From contig NZ_CALUAE010000024.1 in assembly GCF_943913955.1 (NCBI RefSeq), positions 15,298 to 79,297 on the forward strand: a stretch of DNA of 64,000 bases. Direction: 5' to 3'. The DNA comes from Mycolicibacterium bacteremicum (GTDB taxonomy: Bacteria > Actinomycetota > Actinomycetes > Mycobacteriales > Mycobacteriaceae). Position 1 is the stretch's first letter. Every line of letters begins with the position of its first letter. Position numbers and translations under genes: made by a program. Shown in pieces: positions 35,164-42,738 of the stretch. The notes under the pieces are model-generated. The model saw only the letters and a list, made by a program, of their open reading frames with translations. It was not told the DNA's origin and searched no databases.

Positions 35164-35810
35164 CGACCCGCCTCGTCCTGGGCTCGGCCTCCTCGGGCCG
35201 GCTCGGTGTGTTGCGGTCGGCCGGGGTGGACCCGCTGGTCGTGGTGTCCGACGTCGACGAGGACGCGATCATCGCGCGACTGGCCGGGGCCGGTCCGGCC
35301 GAGGTGGTCGCCGCCCTGGCCGCCGCCAAGGCCGACCGGGTGGTCGAACTGCTCGACGCCGGCGTGGCCGCCGATTGCGTCGTGGTGGGCTGCGATTCGA
35401 TGCTCGAGGTCGACGGGGTACTGCGTGGGAAACCCGGCACCGTCGACCGCGCGCGTCAGCAGTGGCAGGCCTGTGCGGGCCGTACCGGTTTGCTGCACAC
35501 CGGGCACGCGGTGCTGCGGGTGGTCGACGGCCGGGTGATCGACCGGACGCAGCGAACCGGTTCGACGACACTGCATTTCGGCTCGCCCACCGACGGTGAA
35601 CTGCAGGCGTATCTGGAAAGCGGGGAGCCGTTGTCGGTGGCGGGCGCGTTCACCCTCGACGGCCTCGGCGGCTGGTTCATCGAACGGATCGAGGGCGATC
35701 CGTCCAACGTGATCGGCATCAGCCTGCCCCTGCTGCGAAACCTGTTGGCCGGGCTCGGCATCTCGGTGGCCGCGCTGTGGCAAGCCAACGGGCTCACCGA
35801 CGAGACCTGA
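35160..35810 (+). CDS. maf: Maf-like nucleotide pyrophosphatase
   Basis: House-cleaning nucleoside triphosphate pyrophosphatase (Rv3282 type), 216 aa. The N-terminal substrate loop is LGSASSGRLGVL, where the usual family SPRR is replaced by SSGR; the catalytic Asp lies in VVVGCDSMLEVDG, and the helix GKPGTVDRARQQW and EPLSVAGAFTLDGLGGWFI are conserved. The GTG at 35160 overlaps the accE5 stop by 4 nt. The 3' end overlaps the convergent monooxygenase gene by 17 bp. Confidence 0.9.
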   Translation: MTTRLVLGSASSGRLGVLRSAGVDPLVVVSDVDEDAIIARLAGAGPAEVVAALAAAKADRVVELLDAGVAADCVVVGCDSMLEVDGVLRGKPGTVDRARQQWQACAGRTGLLHTGHAVLRVVDGRVIDRTQRTGSTTLHFGSPTDGELQAYLESGEPLSVAGAFTLDGLGGWFIERIEGDPSNVIGISLPLLRNLLAGLGISVAALWQANGLTDET

Positions 35811-37038
35811 TCCGCCTGCCCGCGGCCAGGATGGCGGCGGCAGCGGTGGTCGCGGGTGCGCCGAATGTGCTGTCGGTGGCCAGCATCAGGCGCACCGTGC
35901 GCATCGCCGCGGTCACCACCTGCGCACCGCGATCGCGCATATCGGCCTCGAAATCGGCCACCGCAACCCGTAATTCGACGGTACCGGCAGCCACCTCCAC
36001 CAGCCCGCGCACCAGGCTGTCGGCATCACGGATGGCCGCGCCGGCTCCCATCCCCGCGGTCGGCGGGGTGGCGTGCACGGCATCGCCCAGCGCCGTGATC
36101 CGGCCCGCAGGCCATGGTGCGAGATCGGCAGCCCGCGGCGGCGCCGCAATGAACCGGAACGCGCCGATGCTGTCGGGATCGGCGGCGGCGATGACGTCGA
36201 GGACCTTGCGATGCCAACCCATTTCGGTGAACCGCGCCCGCAGCGCGTCCCGCAGGTCGGCGCCGCGTAGCGCACGCAACGCGTCGGTGTCCGGTGTGTC
36301 CGGCAGCATCGCACCCCAGATATAGGTGGGCCCGGCGGTCACCGCGGTGCGCAGCTCGGATGCATCGAGCACGGCATGCCCGACCGGGTCCAGGTAGCCG
36401 ACGTACAACGCCGCGCCATGCGCGCCGATGGCCATGCCCGACCGTGTTCCCAGCCGTCGTTGCTCCGCGGGAGGCAGGGTGTCGCGCCGGGTCCGTCCGG
36501 AGAATCCGATGATGCCCGCCGACGCGCACGTCGGGCGGCCCGCCAGCTCGGCGGCGATGAACGAGTGCGCTCCGTCGGCGCCCACGATCAGGTCACCACG
36601 GTGCACCGACCCGTCGGTCAGCGTCAGCGTCGGTGTGCCGTCGCCGGCATGGCCGATCGCGGCCGCGCACCGCCCCAGGGCCAGGTCGTCGGCGACGGCA
36701 TCGCCCAGGATGCCGCGCAGCGTGATGCGGTCGATGTCGACGCCGCGGTCGGAGCCCAGGTCGGGCCCGTGGCCGAGCAGGTTCCCGCGGTGGTCCCACC
36801 AGGCGTCGCGATCCCGCAGCCGCAGCGCCGACGCCGAGGCCAGCAACCGTTCCATGATCGCGGGCGCGACCAGTTGCCGCAGCGCCGCCTGCGCCGCCGC
36901 GTCCACGGTGATGTGATAGCCGCCCGTCTCCCGGATGTCCGTGTCGCGCTCGAACACGGTGACCGACAGACCGTTGCGGCGACAACCCGCGGCGAGCGCG
37001 AGCCCGCCGATCCCACCCCCCACGACAAGAACCCGCAT
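35794..37038 (-). CDS. FAD-dependent aromatic-ring-type monooxygenase
   Basis: A 414-aa class A flavoprotein monooxygenase (PHBH-like). The N-terminal VVGGGIGGLALA binds the ADP part of FAD, with the acidic end VFERD; the middle motif IVGADGAHS (DG motif) and GRITALGDAVHATPPTAGMGA (GD motif) complete the fold. The substrate is unknown. It is divergent from a WYL regulator 94 nt away, a common regulator/target arrangement for catabolic or detoxifying oxygenases. It is absent from this position in M. tuberculosis. Confidence 0.82.
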   Translation of the reverse strand: MRVLVVGGGIGGLALAAGCRRNGLSVTVFERDTDIRETGGYHITVDAAAQAALRQLVAPAIMERLLASASALRLRDRDAWWDHRGNLLGHGPDLGSDRGVDIDRITLRGILGDAVADDLALGRCAAAIGHAGDGTPTLTLTDGSVHRGDLIVGADGAHSFIAAELAGRPTCASAGIIGFSGRTRRDTLPPAEQRRLGTRSGMAIGAHGAALYVGYLDPVGHAVLDASELRTAVTAGPTYIWGAMLPDTPDTDALRALRGADLRDALRARFTEMGWHRKVLDVIAAADPDSIGAFRFIAAPPRAADLAPWPAGRITALGDAVHATPPTAGMGAGAAIRDADSLVRGLVEVAAGTVELRVAVADFEADMRDRGAQVVTAAMRTVRLMLATDSTFGAPATTAAAAILAAGRRIRSRR

Positions 37039-37132
37039 GCCGGCACCCTTCCTTGCCAGTTTTCGAGTGATCGGTCTGACTCTGCCGCCGGTAGTGGACA
37101 CCGGATGGCCGTGACTCTGCGACCATGGCGCC

Positions 37133-38161
37133 GTGGCCGACACGTCGCTGCGCGCCCTGCGCCTGCTCTCGCTGCTCTCGACGCATCGGCTCTGGCGGCT
37201 GGCCGAACTGGCCGAGCGTCTCGGCACGGGCGAACGCACGGTGCGCCGCGATATCGAGATGCTGCGCCGGCTCGACTATCCGATCCGGACCGTCCACGGT
37301 CCCGCGGGCGGCTACCGGCTCGACTCCGCGCACACCCTGCCGCTGCAACTCGACGACGACCAGGCGCTCGCTGTCGCGGTCGCCCTGCAGACCGCACCGA
37401 ACACGGTGTTCGGTCTCGAAGACGATGCGGCACGGGCGTTGGAGGTTCTGCGACATGCCATGCCGCCCCGGCTCCGGGCGACCATGGCGGGACTCCCGCT
37501 GACCCGGCTGCGCAACTACTGGGAGTTCGCCGCCGGCCCCATCGACACCGACGCCCTCAAGGCCGTCGGTATCGCGGTGCGACGCCACCACGTGCTCATC
37601 GTGGAGGTGATGCGTCCCGACGGCAGCCGGCCCGAACCCGCCGACCGAGACTTCGCCCCGGCCCACCATGTCGAGCCGCATCACCTGGTGGTGTGGGCGT
37701 CGCGGTGGTACCTCGTGGGCTATGACCGCACCGGGCAACGGTGGATGGTGCACCGGGTCGACCGGTTGTGGATCCGCCCGCCGACCGGCATCCCCTTCAC
37801 ACCGCGCGAGATACCCGGCGGCGATGTCGCCGGGCTGGTCATGAGCAGCCATGACCGCGGGGACGTCCCAGCGCAGTGGCAGTGCGCCGGGTCGGCGCGG
37901 CTGCCGCTACCCGCCGAGATCGTCGCCCGCTGGGCACCCGGCGGATCGCTCGTCGAGCAGCTCGATGCCGACAGTTGCCGACTGACCATCGGCGCCTGGT
38001 CCTGGGCGGGCATCGCCGGAATCCTGGCCACCTTCGACTGCGCACTCTCCGACGTCGAGCCGGCCGCACTGCGAGAGGCGTGCCGGCAGAGCGCGATTCG
38101 CCTCGCCCGGGCAGCGTCGATCACCGGCTCCGACGCGTCTCCCGCCGGTTCGCCTTCTTGA
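37133..38161 (+). CDS. HTH plus WYL-domain transcriptional regulator
   Basis: A 342-aa YafY/DeoR-like regulator: winged helix-turn-helix at about 5-60 (LAELAERLGTGERTVRRDIEML), then YPIRTVHGPAGGYRL, and a WYL ligand domain at about 140-230 (HHLVVWASRWYLVGYDRTGQRW). WYL proteins sense small molecules or nucleic acids. It probably controls the divergent flavin monooxygenase. The GTG start lies in the 94-bp shared promoter region. The 3' end overlaps the ChaB-like gene on the other strand by 41 bp. Confidence 0.85.
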   Translation: MADTSLRALRLLSLLSTHRLWRLAELAERLGTGERTVRRDIEMLRRLDYPIRTVHGPAGGYRLDSAHTLPLQLDDDQALAVAVALQTAPNTVFGLEDDAARALEVLRHAMPPRLRATMAGLPLTRLRNYWEFAAGPIDTDALKAVGIAVRRHHVLIVEVMRPDGSRPEPADRDFAPAHHVEPHHLVVWASRWYLVGYDRTGQRWMVHRVDRLWIRPPTGIPFTPREIPGGDVAGLVMSSHDRGDVPAQWQCAGSARLPLPAEIVARWAPGGSLVEQLDADSCRLTIGAWSWAGIAGILATFDCALSDVEPAALREACRQSAIRLARAASITGSDASPAGSPS

Positions 38162-38540
38162 TCGCCTCCACCAGTTCGGCCTTGGTCATGGTGGAGCGCC
38201 CCCGCACGTCGAGGCGGCGGGCGATCTCCATCAGGTGTTTCTTGGTGGCGTTGGCGTCCACCCCCTCGGCCGTCTCGCCACGCGCGTTCGGTCCGCCGCT
38301 GAGGGCGCGCTCGTCCGACGGGCCGCTCTGGGCCTTCGGCTCCCAGTGATCGCCCACCTTCTCGTAGCTGTGCTTGAGTGCGGCGTACGCGACCCGGTGG
38401 GCGGGCTCGCCCTCACCGTAGGTCTGCGCGGCGGCGTCATGGGTCTCGGCGAAGGTCCGCTGCGCCTTGGCCTCGGATCTGCGCAGCGTGCTGGGCAGTT
38501 CGTCCTGTTTGGGGGTGCCCTTGGCGGTCGTCTTCGGCAT
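38121..38540 (-). CDS. ChaB-like protein with C-terminal Rho_N-type domain
   Basis: A 139-aa basic protein. Residues 10-65 match the ChaB fold (PSTLRRSEAKAQRTFAETHDAA then AHRVAYAALKHSY), and 95-130 resemble a Rho_N/SAP-type nucleic-acid-binding helix pair (KKHLMEIARRLDVRGRSTMT). A ChaB gene is a known SigF-dependent neighbour of sigF in M. smegmatis; here it is about 10 kb away. AGGAGGG precedes the ATG at good spacing, and a weak SigF-like promoter lies upstream. The molecular role is unknown. Confidence 0.78.
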   Translation of the reverse strand: MPKTTAKGTPKQDELPSTLRRSEAKAQRTFAETHDAAAQTYGEGEPAHRVAYAALKHSYEKVGDHWEPKAQSGPSDERALSGGPNARGETAEGVDANATKKHLMEIARRLDVRGRSTMTKAELVEAIKKANRRETRRSR

Positions 38541-38584
38541 GTCGACCCTCCTGTGGTCCGGTGCGGTGCCCGCTGCCCGTGCGG

Positions 38585-38610
38585 GTGCCCCCGCGCAGCC
38601 GCGGGCAAAC
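38585..38610 (-). promoter_or_regulatory. Possible SigF-type promoter for the ChaB-like gene
   Basis: Minus strand GTTT (38610-38607), 16-nt spacer, GGGCAC (38590-38585), 44 nt before the ATG. The -10 is a weak match. Confidence 0.35.
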
Positions 38611-38638
38611 GCAATCGACCTCGAGCGACAGCCCCGAC

Positions 38639-40249
38639 CTATTTGCGCTGCAGCACCTCGGTCCGGCGGATCACGTCGGCCGACAGGGTCCGATAGCCGT
38701 AATCGTCGAAAAGGACCGTCACCCGGTCGGACTCACCGCTGATCACGACACCGGTTCCGAACTCGCGGTGTTCGACCGGGGTGTCCACCGGTACGGCCGG
38801 GCGCGCAACCGGCACCGGTCGATCCGCGGTCTCGGCGCAGTTGTCGCAGTTGCCGCACGGTTGTGCGACGTCCTCGCCGAAGTACGCCAGCAGGGTGCGT
38901 CGCCGGCACTCGCGCGCCTCGGCGTAGCCACGCGCCATCTCGATGCGACTGCGGTCGACGCGTTCACCGCTCGCGGCCACGTCCATGGCGCGGGCCAGCG
39001 CCGTCACCGGATCGGTGCAGATCGCCGAGAATCCGTCGCGCCCGGAGCGGACCACCCGGGCCTGTTCCAGCAGGTTCACCGCCGCGGTGAGCCTGCGGCC
39101 ACGGACGTCCACGTCGCTGCGCAGTTGCTTGAGGCGTTTGGGGGCGCCGGTGTTCAGCGCGGCATGCACCGCACGCAACAGCTCTTCATCCGGCCGGTGG
39201 GTGCTGAAGTACCGGGCGGGCGCCAGGTCCTCCGGTCGGTAGAACAGCAACGCCAGGGCCGGGTCGCCGTCGCGACCACCCCGGCCGATCTGCTGGTAGT
39301 AGCTGTCCAGCGAGCCGGGAATCGAGGCGTGCACGACCGCCCGCACGTTCGGTTTGTCCACGCCCATGCCGAAGGCCGATGTCGCCGCGACGATCTCGAC
39401 ATCGTCATCGCGGAATTGCCGGTGCACCGTATCGCGTTGCCGCGCCGTCATTCCCGCGTGATAGGCCGCCGCGGACCGCCCCGTCGACGACAGCTCCTCG
39501 GCATAGCGTTCGGCATCCTTGCGGGTGGCCGTGTAGAGCAGCACCGGACCGGTCAGCTCGGCCGTCGCGGACAGCACGGCCTGTCGCTTGGCGGCGTCAT
39601 CGGCGTGCCGGCGCACCTGCAGACAGAGGTTCGGTCGGTCGAATCCGCTTGCGATGACCCGGGGTTCGCGCAGCCGCAACCGATCGATGATCTCACGCCG
39701 CACCACCGGCGACGCGGTGGCCGTCAGCGCGGCGACCGGCGGATGCCCGAGCCGCTCTATCGCATCGGTGAGGCGCAGATAGTCCGGCCGGAAGTCGTGT
39801 CCCCACGCCGAGATGCAGTGCGCCTCGTCGACCACCACCAGACCCACTCGGTTGCGCTCCAGCAGTGCCAGCGTCTCCTCCTTGGCCAGTTGCTCGGGTG
39901 CGAGGAACAGATAGTCGGCCTCGTGGCGACGCACCGCTTCCCAGTTCTCGGCACTCTGCCCGGCGCCCTGGGCCGAGTTGATCGCCACCGCATCGGGTGC
40001 CCCGGATTCCGCCAGATGGTCGATCTGGTCCTGCTGCAACGCGATCAGCGGCGAGATCACCAGCGTGGTCGCCCCCAGCAACACGGCGGGCACCTGATAG
40101 ATCGCGGATTTGCCAGCGCCGGTGGGCATCACGGCCAACACATCGCGGCCGGCCAGGACGGCCTCCATCGCCTCGAGTTGCCCGCCGCGCAGGTGCGGCC
40201 ACCCGAACTGCCGCCGCGCCACATCCTGGAGTTCGTCACGTCTGCTCAC
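38639..40249 (-). CDS. recQ: RecQ-family ATP-dependent DNA helicase
   Basis: A 536-aa superfamily 2, 3'-5' DNA helicase. Residue Lys47 in MPTGAGKS is Walker A; the DEAH box is VVDEAHCISAWGHDFRPDYL, with the RecQ aromatic-rich loop; ATSAFGMGVDKPNVRAVVH and QIGRGGRDG are motifs V and VI. A zinc cluster follows (CRRRT ... CGNCDNC, about 440-475). The RQC winged helix is short and no HRDC domain is present, so it is a compact RecQ, unlike the long RecQ of many bacteria. GTG 40249 begins 9 nt after a GGGTAA element. Confidence 0.88.
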   Translation of the reverse strand: MSRRDELQDVARRQFGWPHLRGGQLEAMEAVLAGRDVLAVMPTGAGKSAIYQVPAVLLGATTLVISPLIALQQDQIDHLAESGAPDAVAINSAQGAGQSAENWEAVRRHEADYLFLAPEQLAKEETLALLERNRVGLVVVDEAHCISAWGHDFRPDYLRLTDAIERLGHPPVAALTATASPVVRREIIDRLRLREPRVIASGFDRPNLCLQVRRHADDAAKRQAVLSATAELTGPVLLYTATRKDAERYAEELSSTGRSAAAYHAGMTARQRDTVHRQFRDDDVEIVAATSAFGMGVDKPNVRAVVHASIPGSLDSYYQQIGRGGRDGDPALALLFYRPEDLAPARYFSTHRPDEELLRAVHAALNTGAPKRLKQLRSDVDVRGRRLTAAVNLLEQARVVRSGRDGFSAICTDPVTALARAMDVAASGERVDRSRIEMARGYAEARECRRRTLLAYFGEDVAQPCGNCDNCAETADRPVPVARPAVPVDTPVEHREFGTGVVISGESDRVTVLFDDYGYRTLSADVIRRTEVLQRK

Positions 40250-40258
40250 CCCCCGGCA

Positions 40259-40284
40259 TTACCCGGCAGCGGACGGGCCAATCC
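40259..40284 (-). promoter_or_regulatory. Weak SigF-like promoter for recQ
   Basis: Minus strand GGGTAA (40264-40259) lies exactly 9 nt before GTG 40249, the spacing seen at other SigF-type promoters here. The -35 is poor (GATT at 15-nt spacing). Confidence 0.3.
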
Positions 40285-40334
40285 GGCGAGATCTCGCATG
40301 CATGATCGGCGGCGGGGCGGGCATAGCCCCTGGC

Positions 40335-40586
40335 ATGACGATCTCGCCCGATGATGTACGCCGGCTGCTGGACTCCGACGACGCCGAGGCAGTGCTGGTC
40401 CTCGTCGAGGGCCGCACCGCGGTGATATCCCCCGCCGCGCTGGATTCCGACGAATTCCGCGGCGCCCTGACATGCGCGTCCCGCGCGCAGGTCGTCGAGA
40501 CGCTGGGCTCGGCCGATCCCTCCGAGCACGAGCTCGCCGAGCAGGCCGCCACGATCGATGCGGCGATCGGCAATCTGGGTGGCTGA
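40335..40586 (+). CDS. Small uncharacterised protein (83 aa)
   Basis: An acidic protein beginning MTISPDDVRRLLDSDDAEAV with a short beta-like segment (LVLVEGRTAVIS) and an acidic C-terminal helix. I recognise no family. ATG 40335 is chosen over an upstream in-frame ATG because the homology-like globular part starts there; no clear Shine-Dalgarno is visible. It is divergent from recQ and lies 65 nt before the isochorismatase-like gene. Coding potential is supported by the expected GC pattern at third positions. Confidence 0.6.
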   Translation: MTISPDDVRRLLDSDDAEAVLVLVEGRTAVISPAALDSDEFRGALTCASRAQVVETLGSADPSEHELAEQAATIDAAIGNLGG

Positions 40587-40616
40587 CCGCGTCACCCGCC
40601 CGGCACCGAAAACGGT

Positions 40617-40642
40617 GTATTGGATCCTCGGGCCTCGGGTAT
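40617..40642 (+). promoter_or_regulatory. SigF-type promoter for the isochorismatase-like gene
   Basis: GTAT (40617-40620), 16-nt spacer, GGGTAT (40637-40642), then 9 nt to ATG 40652. The -10 is perfect and the -35 matches 3 of 4. Confidence 0.55.
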
Positions 40643-40651
40643 CACCCCGCC

Positions 40652-41197
40652 ATGCCTGACACCGCCGTCCTGGTCACGGACATGATGAACAACTATCGCC
40701 ATCCCGATGCCGAGCAGCTGGCCGCCAGTGCCGCCGACGTGATCGACCCGTTGGCCGACCTGATCCACCGGGCCCGCCGGCACGACGACGTCACGGTGAT
40801 CTACGTCAACGACAACTACGGGGACTTCACCGCGGTCTGGGACGACATCGTGCGCGACGCACGCGAGGGCGCCCACCCCGAACTGGTGGAACCGATCCTG
40901 CCGACCGAGGACTGCCTGCGACTGAACAAGGTGCGGCACAGCGCGTTCTACGCCACCCCGCTGGACCACCTGCTCACGCAGCTCGGTGTGCACCGGGTGA
41001 TCCTGACCGGGCAGGTCACCGAGCAATGCGTGCTCTACACCGCGCTGGACGCCTACGTGCGGCACTACGACGTGGTGGTGCCACCGGACGCCGTCGCCCA
41101 CATCGACTCCGATCTGGCCGAGGCGGCGTGCGAGATGATGCGCCGCAACATGCGCGCCGAACTGATCGCCGCGCGTGACTGTCTGGCCGACGCCTGA
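40652..41197 (+). CDS. Isochorismatase-like cysteine hydrolase
   Basis: A 181-aa member of the isochorismatase-like hydrolase superfamily (nicotinamidase/isochorismatase fold). The catalytic triad is visible: Asp10 (VTDMM), Lys93 (RLNKVRHSAF) and Cys126 (VTEQCVLYTA), with the cis-peptide region GQVTE before the Cys. Substrate is unknown; nicotinamidase metal ligands are not complete. It is a single gene with a SigF-type promoter, not linked to siderophore or NAD genes here. Confidence 0.82.
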   Translation: MPDTAVLVTDMMNNYRHPDAEQLAASAADVIDPLADLIHRARRHDDVTVIYVNDNYGDFTAVWDDIVRDAREGAHPELVEPILPTEDCLRLNKVRHSAFYATPLDHLLTQLGVHRVILTGQVTEQCVLYTALDAYVRHYDVVVPPDAVAHIDSDLAEAACEMMRRNMRAELIAARDCLADA

Positions 41198-41238
41198 TCA
41201 CTGCCGTCGCCGCATGCGACCGGGCGGCGTCACATGAG

Positions 41239-41251
41239 TAGGCTCATGGGC
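41239..41251 (+). promoter_or_regulatory. -10 element for sseA (probable leaderless start)
   Basis: TAGGCT (41239-41244), 7 nt, GTG 41252. The spacing supports the GTG at 41252 over the in-frame ATGs at 41234 and 41246. Confidence 0.45.
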
Positions 41252-42148
41252 GTGTCGCTGCCTGCCGATCCAGATCCTGCCCTCGCCGCCTACGCGCACC
41301 CCGAACGCCTGGTGACCGCGGACTGGCTGTCCGCCAACCTCGGCCGTCCGGGATTGGCCATCGTCGAGTCCGATGAGGACGTGCTGCTCTACGACACCGG
41401 GCACATCCCCGGCGCGGTGAAGATCGACTGGCACACCGATCTGAACGATCCGGCGGTCCGCGACTACATCACCGGCGCCCAGTTCGCCGAACTGATGGAC
41501 CGCAAGGGCATCTCGCGCGATGACACCGTGGTGATCTACGGCGACAAGAGCAACTGGTGGGCGGCCTACGCACTGTGGGTCTTCACCCTGTTCGGCCACC
41601 CCGACGTCCGGCTGCTCGACGGCGGCCGCGACCTGTGGGTCAGCAACGGGCGCGACACCACCCTGGACGTACCGAACAAGCCGAGTTCGGGCTACCCGGT
41701 GGTCGAGCGTGACGACGCCGCGATCCGCGCCTTCCGCGAGGACGTCCTCGGCGCGCTCGGCGAGCAACCGCTGATCGATGTCCGCTCCCCGCAGGAGTAC
41801 ACCGGCGAGCGTACCCACATGCCCGACTACCCCGAGGAGGGTGCGCTGCGCGGCGGGCACATCCCGACCGCGGTGTCGATCCCGTGGGCCAAGGCCGCCG
41901 AGGACAGCGGCCGGTTCCGCAGCCGCGCCGAACTCGACGCGCTCTACGGCCACCTCACCGCCGACGACAAGACGATCGTGTACTGCCGGATCGGCGAGCG
42001 GTCCAGCCACACCTGGTTCGTGCTGACCCATCTGCTGGGCCTGCCGAACGTGCGCAACTACGACGGCTCGTGGACCGAGTGGGGTAACGCCGTGCGGGTG
42101 CCGGTGGCCACCGGCGACGAGCCCGGATCGGCCCCCGCGGCACCATGA
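41252..42148 (+). CDS. sseA: SseA thiosulfate sulfurtransferase (tandem rhodanese)
   Basis: A 298-aa protein with two rhodanese domains (about 20-140 and 155-290), matching Rv3283. The active-site loop in the second domain is VYCRIGERSSHTW, with Cys as sulfur carrier. The first domain has VIYGDKSNWWA, lacking the Cys, as usual. Identity to the tuberculosis protein is high from VSLPADPDPALAAYAHPERL onward, which also supports the GTG 41252 start. Its stop overlaps the SufE-like gene start (ATGA), suggesting sulfur hand-over. Confidence 0.93.
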   Translation: MSLPADPDPALAAYAHPERLVTADWLSANLGRPGLAIVESDEDVLLYDTGHIPGAVKIDWHTDLNDPAVRDYITGAQFAELMDRKGISRDDTVVIYGDKSNWWAAYALWVFTLFGHPDVRLLDGGRDLWVSNGRDTTLDVPNKPSSGYPVVERDDAAIRAFREDVLGALGEQPLIDVRSPQEYTGERTHMPDYPEEGALRGGHIPTAVSIPWAKAAEDSGRFRSRAELDALYGHLTADDKTIVYCRIGERSSHTWFVLTHLLGLPNVRNYDGSWTEWGNAVRVPVATGDEPGSAPAAP

Positions 42149-42558
42149 CCATGCCCGCGGCACTGGCCGAGGTGGTCGGCGAGTTCGGCGAGGTCACCGG
42201 GCAGGACAAACTGCAACTGCTGCTGGAGTTCGCCAACGAACTGCCCCCGCTGCCCGCGCATCTGCAGGAAGCGGCGATGGAGCCGGTCCCGGAATGCCAG
42301 TCTCCGCTGTTCCTGGACGTGGACGCCAGCGACCGCGCGCATGTCCGGCTCTATTTCAGTGCGCCGGCCGAGGCCCCGACCACCCGCGGTTTCGCCTCGA
42401 TCCTGGCCGCCGGCCTGGACGGGCAGTCGGCCGAGGACATCCTGGCGGTGCCCGACGACTTCTACTCCGACCTCGGCCTGGCCGCCCTGATCAGCCCGCT
42501 GCGGCTGCGCGGGATGTCGGCGATGCTGACCCGGATCAAGCGCAGACTGCGCGACTGA
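42145..42558 (+). CDS. SufE-family protein (Rv3284-like)
   Basis: A 137-aa SufE-like protein that would accept sulfur on Cys51 (PVPECQSPLF) and stimulate a cysteine desulfurase or pass sulfur on from SseA. The hydrophobic core LLLEFANELPPLP and the C-terminal GLAALISPLRLRGMSAML match SufE. It is translationally coupled to sseA through ATGA. About 180 bp follow before the next gene, including a small hairpin and no gene. Confidence 0.88.
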   Translation: MTMPAALAEVVGEFGEVTGQDKLQLLLEFANELPPLPAHLQEAAMEPVPECQSPLFLDVDASDRAHVRLYFSAPAEAPTTRGFASILAAGLDGQSAEDILAVPDDFYSDLGLAALISPLRLRGMSAMLTRIKRRLRD

Positions 42559-42738
42559 GCGACCGGTTACCGGCGCGTTCGTCAATTTTGCCGGCCACGG
42601 ATATTTTTCCGGATCCGTGCCAGAATGGCACCGGGTCGGCCCGCGGGCCAGCTAGCCGGATGGACACTCGTCGATGCGTGTCACGGCATACGTGAGCTCG
42701 GGGGCAGCAAACGAAGAATCAGAAAGGGGCCCGATTCC

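Noticed and set aside
33192..35783. Very long open frame (863 codons) on the minus strand across accD5, accE5 and maf
   Set aside because: It is the antisense of strongly biased genes; translation is low-complexity His/Asp/Val/Gly-rich with no family resemblance.
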